This document shows positions 18,944 to 25,715 of a DNA stretch of 64,000 nucleotides, piece by piece (within the stretch, counting starts at the first letter, position 1; each line of letters begins with the position of its first letter). The notes below the pieces were generated by a model. The model did no database searches, was not told the origin of the DNA, and was given only the letters and a program-made list of their open reading frames with translations. The translations under genes were made by a program, and so were the position numbers. The stretch is from a bacterium (lineage in GTDB: Bacteria; UBP4; UBA4092; JAOAEQ01), in NCBI GenBank assembly GCA_026416715.1, contig JAOAEQ010000008.1, positions 1 to 64,000 on the forward strand, given 5' to 3'.

Positions 18944-19840
18944 ATGAATATTCCATTCAGTAAATTTAGTGGAGCTGGGAACGATTTTATTCTGATTGAT
19001 AATCGTGAGCAGAACATATCGTCAGACGGTATCTCGTTTACCGATGAGAATGGTTCCACACACCAGCTTGCGCTACCGACGCTTATCAATAGACTCTGCC
19101 GTCGGGGGTTATCCGTCGGTGCGGATGGCGTTATTCTGATTGAAAATTCGAAAACAGCGGATTTTAAAATGCGATATTTTAACGCTGACGGTTCTGAAGC
19201 GGATACCTGCGGGAACGGCGCTCGGTGCGCTGCTCGATTCGCGTTTCTGAAACAAATCGCGCCACGCCGGATGCGGGTTGAAACCCGCGCCGGACTCTAT
19301 GAAGCGGAAATAACTGACCAGAATCTGGTTAAAGTTAAAATGAGCGATCCCGGTCAGCCGAAATTGAATATTATGCTTACGGTTAAATCCGGGCAATTAC
19401 GAACCCATTTTATTCATACCGGAGTTCCGCACGTTGTCGTTTTCATTTCTGATATTCTCGAAATGTTGAAACGACCGACTACACTTGATGACCTTGATGT
19501 GGTTAATCTCGGTAGGGAACTTCGGTATCATCCAGAATTTCAGCCAGCAGGAACGAATGTTAATTTCGTTAAATGCGAGAATAAACAGACGTTACGGATT
19601 CGAACCTATGAACGTGGGGTTGAAAATGAAACGCTCGCTTGCGGAACTGGCTCAATTGCGAGTACAATTATTGCGTATCGGTTAGGTCGAGTTAGTTCGC
19701 CAGTAACCGTGCATACACGTAGCGGAAGTTTACTAAAAGTATATTTCGAAGCGACCCCGGATACCATTACCAACGTCTATCTTGAAGGCGATGCCCGGTT
19801 CGTGTATGATGGAATAATCTATGCAGATGCGGTAAAATAA
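18944..19840 (+). CDS. dapF: Diaminopimelate epimerase
   Basis: A 298-residue cofactor-independent epimerase converting LL- to meso-diaminopimelate. The two catalytic cysteines are visible: Cys89 in ADTCGNGARC and Cys233 in LACGTGS. The substrate loop GAGNDFILID is at 10-19. A strong ribosome site (AGGGAGGT) sits about 10 nt upstream. The preceding spacer contains the dispersed GTTCTTTCGTTCTTCC repeat. The DGR-bearing island begins right after this gene; the next pathway gene, dapA, is 3.4 kb further on. Confidence 0.97.
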   Translation: MNIPFSKFSGAGNDFILIDNREQNISSDGISFTDENGSTHQLALPTLINRLCRRGLSVGADGVILIENSKTADFKMRYFNADGSEADTCGNGARCAARFAFLKQIAPRRMRVETRAGLYEAEITDQNLVKVKMSDPGQPKLNIMLTVKSGQLRTHFIHTGVPHVVVFISDILEMLKRPTTLDDLDVVNLGRELRYHPEFQPAGTNVNFVKCENKQTLRIRTYERGVENETLACGTGSIASTIIAYRLGRVSSPVTVHTRSGSLLKVYFEATPDTITNVYLEGDARFVYDGIIYADAVK

Positions 19841-20144
19841 TATCCATAATAAATATTTAAATACCGCGAACGCGCTAGGTCGGAAATTTCATACAGGCTA
19901 ACAGCCTGTGGTACTGTAGCGGAGTCCTTGAGAGTAACGCCGCCTGTTAGGCGGTAGAGAATATAATTTGTATTTAAATTTACTTTACAGGCTGACAGCC
20001 TGCGGTACTATAGCTGAGTCCTTGAGAATAGCGCCGCCTGTTAGGCGGTGAAAGAGGATAAGGTGTATTTCAATGTCCTTTTACAGGTACCAGTGTGCGA
20101 AACCGTAGTTGAACAACCCTTGACTAACGCTGGTCCGAAAAAAT
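19841..20144. repeat. Tandem palindromic repeat array, left part (period about 94 bp)
   Basis: A 304-nt spacer carrying two copies of a two-part unit. Part A is CAGGCTRACAGCCTG in a 28-nt block at 19892-19919 and 19986-20013. Part B is the palindrome CCGCCTGTTAGGCGG within 19938-19954 and 20032-20048. A-to-A and B-to-B spacing is 94 nt. The joining sequence (ATAATTTGTATTTAAATTTACTT) is also shared with the right-hand array at 21946-22109. A partial A (TACAGGT) appears near 20090. No gene is seen. Function unknown. Confidence 0.8.
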
Positions 20145-21125
20145 ATGAACAGGGAAAATAAATATTTCCTATTCAATATTCTTCTATTCACGCTGATGTT
20201 ATCTAGGATAGCGATAAGTCAACAGACCGATAAACCGAGTTCAGATACGGCGCTATCGCGAGTTGCAGTAGTTGATTTTGAAGCTATCGGGAGCGGGGTT
20301 GACCGCGAGTTTGGCAAAGGAGTCGCAGAGATTTTATCTTCTGCGTTAATCAAATCGAAAAAATATCGTGTGATTGAACGGAGTGCGCTCTTGAAGGTGC
20401 TGAAAGAGCAGAAATTACAGATGACCGATTTAGTTGACACAAAAAGTGCGGTTGAAGTCGGGAAATTTCTCGGTGCAGAAACGATTGTTACCGGCAGTAT
20501 CATTAAAATGGGGAAAAGTTATACGTTAACCCCACGGTTTATTGACGTACAAACCGCAACCGCGAAAGAAAGCGAGAATTTAACCTGCACGAACGAAGAA
20601 GAAATACCACGGATGTGCAACCAAATCGTCGAGATTTTAATTGGCGAACGGCTGAAACCGAAATCAGTTACCTATCAGAAGGCTGGAGATTTGGAATTTG
20701 TTGACCAGAGTGCTGATGGTCGGTTTAAGGTTACCCGCGAGGGGATTATTCTGGATACGAGAACGGATTTAATGTGGGCACCAGACCCTGGCGGAGATAG
20801 AACGTGGTATCAAGCGAAAGAGTATGCCGAAAATCTGACGTTAGGCGGATATACTGACTGGCGACTCCCTACCAGAGCGGAATTAAAAGGATTGTATGAG
20901 CCATCGAAAGAGCATAAACCGTACGGGCACGAAGATTGGGGTTCTACAATAAAGATTGATCCGGTATTTAAGTTTAGCGGATATTGGGCGTGGAGTTCGG
21001 AATTATACGAAAGCGAAGGTTCTTCCGGTGCCTGGCTCTTGGACTTCGACGATGGCTACGAGGACTGGATCGACCGCGACGACTCCGACGGCGACAGAGT
21101 CTTGCCGGTCCGTTCCCGAAGGTAA
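20145..21125 (+). CDS. DGR variable protein: secreted CsgG-like domain fused to DUF1566 C-type-lectin fold
   Basis: A 326-residue protein with a signal peptide (about 1-26, no lipobox cysteine). A CsgG/LpoB-like domain follows (about 38-170: VAVVDFEAIG, YRVIERSALLKVLKEQ, AVEVGKFLGAETIVTGSI). The C-terminal DUF1566-type domain (about 185-326) has ILDTRTDLMWAPD, GGYTDWRLPTRAELKGL, GYWAWSSE and the terminal RVLPVRSRR; it belongs to the C-type-lectin fold used by diversity-generating retroelements. Residues 292-326 are encoded by the variable repeat: residues 298-317 (WLLDFDDGYEDWIDRDDSDGD region) are those matching Asn-rich template codons. Expected role: an exported ligand-binding protein with a diversifiable binding face. 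CsgG-like domains are not the commonest partner for such a module. No obvious ribosome site. Confidence 0.88.
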   Translation: MNRENKYFLFNILLFTLMLSRIAISQQTDKPSSDTALSRVAVVDFEAIGSGVDREFGKGVAEILSSALIKSKKYRVIERSALLKVLKEQKLQMTDLVDTKSAVEVGKFLGAETIVTGSIIKMGKSYTLTPRFIDVQTATAKESENLTCTNEEEIPRMCNQIVEILIGERLKPKSVTYQKAGDLEFVDQSADGRFKVTREGIILDTRTDLMWAPDPGGDRTWYQAKEYAENLTLGGYTDWRLPTRAELKGLYEPSKEHKPYGHEDWGSTIKIDPVFKFSGYWAWSSELYESEGSSGAWLLDFDDGYEDWIDRDDSDGDRVLPVRSRR

Positions 21126-21206
21126 TATTGGTTATTTGGTTATTTGAATCTTTGATTATTTGAGGTTTTGGGGAGTCCAGAGGGGTTTACCCCTCTGGAC
21201 GCGAAA
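21016..21206 (+). repeat. DGR variable repeat (VR) with IMH-like end and 3' hairpin
   Basis: This 191-bp stretch is homologous to 21751-21941 at a constant offset of 735 nt. It covers the last 36 codons of the target gene, including stop, and 81 nt of 3' sequence. Through codon 25 from the GGT at 21018, every difference from the template is at a template adenine. In codons 7-26 there are 15 changes at 27 adenines: 11 A-to-G, 3 A-to-T, 1 A-to-C. Codons 26-33 carry seven non-adenine differences, like the IMH/IMH* polymorphism of known DGRs. The 3' flank has three differences. Homology starts abruptly at 21016. Confidence 0.93.
21175..21200 (+). other. Perfect hairpin downstream of VR
   Basis: An 11-bp perfect inverted repeat, GTCCAGAGGGG / CCCCTCTGGAC, with loop TTTA, 49 nt past the target stop codon and just before the Avd start. 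In the Bordetella phage DGR a hairpin or cruciform shortly downstream of the VR is needed for efficient target recognition; position and form here match that role (inference). The template copy (21910-21935) has one A-C mismatch in the stem. It could also attenuate transcription, but no U-run is adjacent apart from ATTTTTTT 4 nt later. Confidence 0.7.
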
Positions 21207-21227
21207 TTTTTTTATAGGGAAAAGAAC

Positions 21228-21611
21228 ATGGCACAATATGAACATCTCCAGATATATAAATCCACATTTGATTTACTGGTTTACTTTGAGAAAATAGTCA
21301 GGAATTTCAGCCGATATAATAAATATACTCACGGTTCAGCGCTAAGGAATATTACCCGAGATATCCTGCTATTGATTATTCGCGCAAATAACAGTTATGA
21401 TAAAAAACCGGTTCTAGAAGAAATCCGGCTAAAACTCGAAGAGTTAAAACAGGTGATTCACGTTTGTAAAGAGCTACAGGTATTTCCCAATTTCAATTCA
21501 TTTCAAACTAGTATTAATCAAGTAATCGAGATTGCGAAACAGAACGAGGGATGGCTCAAACATTCTTCGACTCGAGGGAATCGGTCTGAATCACAACCCA
21601 ATCCTCATTAA
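21228..21611 (+). CDS. avd: DGR accessory protein, bAvd family (four-helix bundle)
   Basis: A 127-residue basic, all-helical protein with the bAvd pattern: EHLQIYKSTFDLLVYFEKIV, FSRYNKYTHGSALRN, ILLLIIRANNSYDKKP, LEEIRLKLEELKQVIHVCKE and the C-terminal FPNFNSFQTSINQ...KQNEGWLK block. Avd forms a pentameric barrel that binds the DGR reverse transcriptase and template RNA and is needed for mutagenic homing. Length equals typical Avd. The ATG at 21228 has an AGGGA site 7 nt upstream. Upstream in-frame codons overlap the VR hairpin and are not credible. It lies between VR and TR, a common DGR gene order. No reverse transcriptase gene follows. Confidence 0.9.
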   Translation: MAQYEHLQIYKSTFDLLVYFEKIVRNFSRYNKYTHGSALRNITRDILLLIIRANNSYDKKPVLEEIRLKLEELKQVIHVCKELQVFPNFNSFQTSINQVIEIAKQNEGWLKHSSTRGNRSESQPNPH

Positions 21612-21714
21612 AGGTAGGAATGTGAGCGAGCCAAGTAACATTACCTTGTCCTTCCCGCCCAGGTGGCATAGATATTCAGGAAATGGTATCCGAAACGGAC
21701 TCGATTTCCGATGG

Positions 21715-21735
21715 CTAGCCGGGTATTCCGGCTAG
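21715..21735 (+). other. Hairpin between avd and template repeat
   Basis: An 8-bp perfect stem CTAGCCGG / CCGGCTAG with loop GTATT lies 16 nt before the template repeat, inside the non-coding avd-TR spacer (21612-21750). It would be part of the 5' end of a template RNA if transcription reads through from avd. It may equally be a palindromic repeat copy; the variant GGCTATTAGCC recurs at 22045-22055. No gene is visible in the spacer. Confidence 0.5.
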
Positions 21736-21750
21736 GAAGTGGAAGGAAAA

Positions 21751-21941
21751 AAGGTTCTTCCGGTGCCTGGAACTTAAACTTCAACAATGGCAACGAGAAC
21801 TGGAACAACCGCGACAACTCCAACAACAATCGGGTGTTGGCTGTCCGTTTCCGAAGGTAATATTGGTTATTTGGTTATTTGAATCTTTGATTGTTTGAGG
21901 TTTTGGGAAGTCCAGAAGGGTTTACCCCTCTGGACGCGAAA
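21751..21941 (+). repeat. DGR template repeat (TR)
   Basis: A non-coding 191-bp copy of the VR. Read in the VR frame its core would encode Asn-rich peptide with 12 AAY codons (for example NLNFNNGNENW then NNRDNSNNN), the hallmark of DGR templates. AAY randomised at both adenines gives 15 amino acids and no stop codon. Only this block and its 3' flank are homologous to the target gene; sequence 5' of 21751 is unrelated to the gene body, which argues against a truncated gene duplication. The copy contains its own imperfect hairpin (21910-21935) and abuts the palindromic array at 21946. Confidence 0.93.
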
Positions 21942-21945
21942 GTAA

Positions 21946-22109
21946 CGCCGCCTGTTAGGCGGTGACAGAGTATAATTTGTATTTAAATTTACTTTACAGG
22001 CTGACAGCCTGTGGTACTGTAGTTGAATACTTGAGAGTAGCGCCGGCTATTAGCCGATATCATAGTTCAATTTTATTTACTTTTTTTACAGGCTGACAGC
22101 CTGCGGTAC
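21946..22109. repeat. Tandem palindromic repeat array, right part
   Basis: Continuation of the array left of the DGR cassette: part B (21946-21962), part A (21995-22022), a degenerate B (GGCTATTAGCC at 22045-22055) and part A again (22087-22109). The A-to-A distance is 92 nt. The block 21946-22022 matches 19938-20013 almost exactly (41 identical nt in the middle, about 3 substitutions and one indel overall), so the cassette is bounded by direct repeats about 2.0 kb apart. Confidence 0.8.
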
Positions 22110-22138
22110 GATCCTGAAATTTTTCGGGTTAACCTTAT

Positions 22139-22768
22139 TTGAACCCACCAGCTAAACTCCGTAAACCTGATTGGAATGCGTATCTGGAAGAAATATCTTC
22201 CCGTAAACTCGAATCGTTCTATCATTATACTCCGATAAAAAACCTCCCGCAAATATTATCTGCTGGCGGAATCTATAGTCGGCATCAGGCACGGTTACGA
22301 AATATTCAGCCGATAGAAATCCACGGATGGGGTGATAAATGGAAAGAACTCGAAGATTATATCTGTTTAAGTTTAGTTCCGCCGAGATGGATGCTGGATA
22401 AGAGCACCGAGCAATATTTAGCGCTGGCGATACAACCGTATGTCGCCGGATATCAAGGCACACTGTTTTCGTTGCGCAGTAGCGCAAGTATCGAAGTTAA
22501 TGTAGTCGTATTAAAATCGCAGGATACAATTGACGATTTCGTTCGGTTATTTCGTAATCCGGATGAACCGAACCCGAAAAATCGATTATCAGAAATTCTG
22601 GTTGAAGATTTTATCCCGATATCGGATATACAGGCGATATATCTACCGACGTGGAAAGGTAACATACGCTACTTCTGGGTCTGGTTATTCAAAAAATGGA
22701 GTAATTTCCCTCGGTATGGTTTCTCCTACCCACCATTATTCGTTGACCCAAACAAGAAGTTATTCTAA
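22139..22768 (+). CDS. DarT-like ADP-ribosyltransferase-fold protein
   Basis: A 209-residue soluble protein resembling DarT/DUF4433 enzymes, which ADP-ribosylate thymidine in single-stranded DNA. It has the N-terminal block FYHYTPIKNLPQILSAGGIYSR (28-49 region), the strand DYICLSLVPPRWM, and LSEILVEDFIP, where Glu152 fits the catalytic Glu of the AEVLV-type DarT motif. An in-frame TAA lies three codons before the TTG at 22139 and no ATG precedes the conserved block, so a TTG start is likely. No macrodomain (DarG) antitoxin gene is adjacent. The NAD-binding residues cannot be confirmed by eye, so activity is uncertain. It lies in the DGR island. Confidence 0.5.
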   Translation: MNPPAKLRKPDWNAYLEEISSRKLESFYHYTPIKNLPQILSAGGIYSRHQARLRNIQPIEIHGWGDKWKELEDYICLSLVPPRWMLDKSTEQYLALAIQPYVAGYQGTLFSLRSSASIEVNVVVLKSQDTIDDFVRLFRNPDEPNPKNRLSEILVEDFIPISDIQAIYLPTWKGNIRYFWVWLFKKWSNFPRYGFSYPPLFVDPNKKLF

Positions 22769-23232
22769 CCGTTATTGAATATTTAACTACGGACTTACAT
22801 CCTGGCGGTTCCCCCTGTTGGCAAAAGCCAGGGCATTGAACCCAAATTAGGGGATAGATAAATTTAGTGCCTACAAAAAAAATCCGCTCGTTATCTCCCT
22901 TGCAGTCAATCTGACAGGAGAAAAATTTCAGTCGTCCCGAACGGGACTGAACTAACCGGGACGACTTATCAATCCCAGCCATAAATGGCTGGGCTAAATT
23001 CACTCATCCCTGAACGGGATAGATGGTTATAGCCCAGAACGGCAGTTCTGGGTTCAAAATTCACGGTTCCAAATTAGTCCCGATAGGGACGGATGAACCG
23101 AGATACTTCTCGCCACCTGAACATTATTACCAATCGGTGCATTCCGTTTGTAAACGCGGATAAATAATCTAGCAACATTTGTCAATTCTTTATATAATTA
23201 AAAAGGAAAAGAGAAAGGAGATACGATACAAA
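22769..23232. repeat. Gene-free spacer with a cluster of palindromes
   Basis: This 464-nt spacer before dapA holds at least five perfect small palindromes in about 160 nt: GTCGTCCCG/CGGGACGAC (22931-22939 with 22957-22965), CCCAGCCAT/ATGGCTGGG (22974-22993), ATCCC/GGGAT (23006-23020), CCCAGAAC/GTTCTGGG (23033-23052) and GTCCC/GGGAC (23077-23090). An outer CGGTTC/GAACCG pair brackets the last. They resemble REP-like intergenic elements. No coding potential is convincing. The dapA ribosome site AAAGGAG is at 23214-23220. Confidence 0.6.
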
Positions 23233-24114
23233 ATGAAAAAGAAGTTTTATGGTTCACTAGTTGCAATCGTTACCCCGTTTAAAAACGGGCTGATTGACGA
23301 ACAAGCGTTAACCGATTTGATTGAATGGCATATCGCCAACGGAACTGATGGGATAGTTCCCTGCGGGACTACCGGCGAATCCGCTACATTATCCCACGAA
23401 GAACATGAACGGGTTATTGAAATTACCGTTCAAACCGTTCGTGGTCGAATTCCGGTCATCGCCGGTTCCGGGTCGAATAGCACGAAGGAAGCGATTCGGT
23501 TAACCAAATTTGCGGAAAAAGCTGGTGCGGATGCTGCGCTGCTGATTAGTCCGTATTATAATAAACCGACACAAGAAGGACTCTATCAGCATTTTAAAGC
23601 GGTTTCAGAAGCGGTAGATATCCCGTTATTTTTGTATAATATTCCCGGTAGAACCGCAGTCAATATTTTACCGGATACCATGGCGCGACTCGCTGAATTA
23701 AAAAATATTATCGGCGTGAAAGAAGCGACCGGCGATATGAAACAGGTTGCTGAAACTATTGCGGTTTGTCCGAAAGATTTTATGATACTATCCGGCGATG
23801 ATTTTACGACATTACCGCTATTAGCGCTCGGCGGGCACGGTGTCATTTCCGTTGTAGCAAATGTTGTTCCGAAAGAAACGGCAGCGATGTGTACCGCGTG
23901 GTTCGACGGAAATATCAACGAAGCAAGACGGTTACATTATTATCTACTCCCGTTAACGCAAGCAATGTTCCTAGAAACCAATCCGATACCGGTTAAAACT
24001 GCGTTAGCAGTAATGGGTAAAATTGACTCGGAATTGCGATTGCCACTATATCAGATGAGTAACAAAAATCTAGATAAACTGAAAGAAATACTTAGCCAGT
24101 ATCAATTGATTTAG
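23233..24114 (+). CDS. dapA: 4-hydroxy-tetrahydrodipicolinate synthase
   Basis: A 293-residue TIM-barrel aldolase condensing pyruvate with aspartate semialdehyde, the entry to lysine/DAP synthesis. Schiff-base lysine Lys163 is in GVKEATGD. The substrate motif GTTGES is at 45-50 and the catalytic tyrosine is in YNIPGR (about 135). The ATG at 23233 gives standard length; an AAAGGAG site lies 12 nt upstream (rather far). Separated from lysA-dapF by the accessory island. Confidence 0.96.
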   Translation: MKKKFYGSLVAIVTPFKNGLIDEQALTDLIEWHIANGTDGIVPCGTTGESATLSHEEHERVIEITVQTVRGRIPVIAGSGSNSTKEAIRLTKFAEKAGADAALLISPYYNKPTQEGLYQHFKAVSEAVDIPLFLYNIPGRTAVNILPDTMARLAELKNIIGVKEATGDMKQVAETIAVCPKDFMILSGDDFTTLPLLALGGHGVISVVANVVPKETAAMCTAWFDGNINEARRLHYYLLPLTQAMFLETNPIPVKTALAVMGKIDSELRLPLYQMSNKNLDKLKEILSQYQLI

Positions 24115-24163
24115 CTCCGAATATCAAAATCCGAATTTCGGAGTTTGAAAAAAGGGAGGTACT

Positions 24164-24337
24164 ATGGCATTAAATAAAGAGTTATTAGAGATACTCGCTT
24201 GTCCAGTATGTAAAACGGATGTGATATATAACGAAGAAAAACAACAAATTATCTGCACCAAATGCGGCCGGAAATATCCGGTTAGAGATGATATTCCGAT
24301 AATGCTGGTTGATGAAGCGATAACCGATGAGAAGTAA
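24164..24337 (+). CDS. Trm112-family zinc-ribbon protein
   Basis: A 57-residue protein: ELLEILACPVCKTDV, then ICTKCGRKYPVRDDIPIML. The CPxC...CxxCGxxYPVxDGIPxML layout is that of Trm112/YcaR (DUF343) proteins. In Eukarya and Archaea these activate methyltransferases; in Bacteria the role is poorly defined. A strong ribosome site (AGGGAGG) precedes the ATG. It follows dapA by 49 nt, with a TCCGAATTTCGGA palindrome in between. Confidence 0.85.
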   Translation: MALNKELLEILACPVCKTDVIYNEEKQQIICTKCGRKYPVRDDIPIMLVDEAITDEK

Positions 24338-24437
24338 GAGGTAGTACCGCCTGTCTCGACGGTATCAGTTTTCGATAGCGCCCCGTTGTTTTGCAACAGG
24401 AATAAACTTTCGCGCACGGGTAATAATCATTAATAAA

Positions 24438-25397
24438 ATGAAAATAACATATCGAAATATTGTTTGTTTGCTTATCAGCATTGTATTTCTATTCAGCTGG
24501 GCTAACAGCGCGCGCGATTCCGTTCAGGAATTATCCAACCGGATTCAGGAGCAATCAGCGAATACGCAAAATAGTCTGCTGAATTATCAGCTCTGCTACG
24601 ATATTTCACGAGCATGGTGGTCGGTATACGAACCGGAATTAGCGCTCGATTTTTTATACGCTGCAGCTAAAGAAGCGGAATTGATGAACCCGGCGACCCT
24701 TTCCGCAATGAAACTGCTCGAATTAGCGAAACTTGCTACTCGGGAATACCGCGACCGGTCAACCGCAGAAGAAATGATACAACGCGCTCGCGACCGGATG
24801 CGACTTATTCTCGATTATTATGAATGGCGGATTCCCTATCGTGAAGCGAATCGGATTGAAAAAGAAGCGCAACGGTTGCAGTATCTCCCTCGCGGGAAAT
24901 ATATCCCGCGACCGGTAACGCTACCGGTGCCAGTCCAGCGAGATGTAATGCCAGGGTTCCCACCGGGAGATATTGTTCCGCAACAAGCACAAGTTGACCG
25001 AATTTATCCCACAACTCCACGACCGGAAACACCGCTGAATCCGATATTGCCGCCAAATAAACCGGATAAACCGCAAAAACCGCCACAGTTGGCAGAGAGA
25101 CCGGATAAACCGGATAAACCGTCGTTACCGCCGAAACCACCTCAACCGCCGGATAAGCCCGAGAAACCCGATAAACCGCCGCTGCCGCCAAAACCGCCGG
25201 ATAAACCAGAGGTGCCAAAACCGCCGAAACCACCAGATAAACCTGATAATCCACCCCAACCGCCGGATAGACCGAAACCGCCGCAGCCACCAAAACCACC
25301 GGATGTACCTGATAAACCGAAACCGCCGCAGCTACCGGATAGACCGCCGTTACCACCAAGACTGCCAAGCTCGGATACGACACGAGTTGGTAACTAG
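24438..25397 (+). CDS. Secreted protein with Pro-Asp-Lys repeat tail
   Basis: This 319-residue protein is not recognised as a family. A signal peptide (about 1-24, SIVFLFSWANSA) is followed by a helical, charged domain (about 25-145). Then comes a long low-complexity tail (about 150-315) of irregular PDKP, PPKPP and PEKP units. The tail is expected to be an extended, unstructured stretch like those that span the cell wall or periplasm. The tail is the source of a long spurious reverse-strand open frame. Confidence 0.65.
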   Translation: MKITYRNIVCLLISIVFLFSWANSARDSVQELSNRIQEQSANTQNSLLNYQLCYDISRAWWSVYEPELALDFLYAAAKEAELMNPATLSAMKLLELAKLATREYRDRSTAEEMIQRARDRMRLILDYYEWRIPYREANRIEKEAQRLQYLPRGKYIPRPVTLPVPVQRDVMPGFPPGDIVPQQAQVDRIYPTTPRPETPLNPILPPNKPDKPQKPPQLAERPDKPDKPSLPPKPPQPPDKPEKPDKPPLPPKPPDKPEVPKPPKPPDKPDNPPQPPDRPKPPQPPKPPDVPDKPKPPQLPDRPPLPPRLPSSDTTRVGN

Positions 25398-25715
25398 ATT
25401 AATCATGAAAGGGTTATGCAATAGCGGATAAGCATATATATTAACGGAAGAACAACAAATTGCGGTTAATTCCAAATTGTGCATTTGGAACGGTTTGGGA
25501 GTGAATAGCCCCGAGCTTAAGCTCGGGGGCACTGGTGCAAACAAAATCCTTGGGGTTTTAACCCCGAACCTGGATGACCTGATTTCGCGCTGGGTTGGAG
25601 ATACGAAACGAAAATTTCCTATTACATAATTTGGGTTAATCATTGCGGTTCTTCCGTTTTATGGTTCATCCGTTCTTTTGTTCTTTGTTATTTTTTATAC
25701 AAGGAGTTATACGCA
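25398..25715. repeat. Gene-free spacer with GAGCTTAAGCTC palindrome element
   Basis: This 318-nt spacer contains the palindrome CCCCGAGCTTAAGCTCGGGG (25509-25528) followed by GGGGTTTTAACCCC (25552-25565). A degenerate version of this pair recurs at 28762-28820. Near its end is a copy of the GGTTCTTCCG...GTTCTTTTGTTCTT repeat family (25645-25690). No gene is seen; the tdk ribosome site AAGGAG is at 25701-25706. Confidence 0.6.

Noticed and set aside
21228-21611. Gene as a 23S rRNA intervening-sequence protein
   Set aside because: That four-helix-bundle family is related in fold, but the FPNFNSFQ...QNEGWLK end and the location between VR and TR fit bAvd better. No rRNA is nearby.
21751-21941. 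Template repeat as a decayed duplicate of the target gene
   Set aside because: Homology to the gene begins abruptly at the VR, there is no upstream gene-body similarity, and the core differences are restricted to adenines; random decay would touch all bases.
19892-22109. CRISPR array
   Set aside because: The repeated 28-nt blocks are palindromic, few, about 94 nt apart, and the DNA between them is itself repeated rather than unique spacers. No cas genes are present.
22689-23003. Reverse-strand 104-codon frame before dapA
   Set aside because: It is composed of the palindromic repeat cluster and shows no protein-like pattern.
24805-25383. Reverse-strand 192-codon frame over the proline-rich tail
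   Set aside because: It is the complement of CCG/CCA-rich repeats (giving Val/Tyr/Ala runs) and has no family features or ribosome site.
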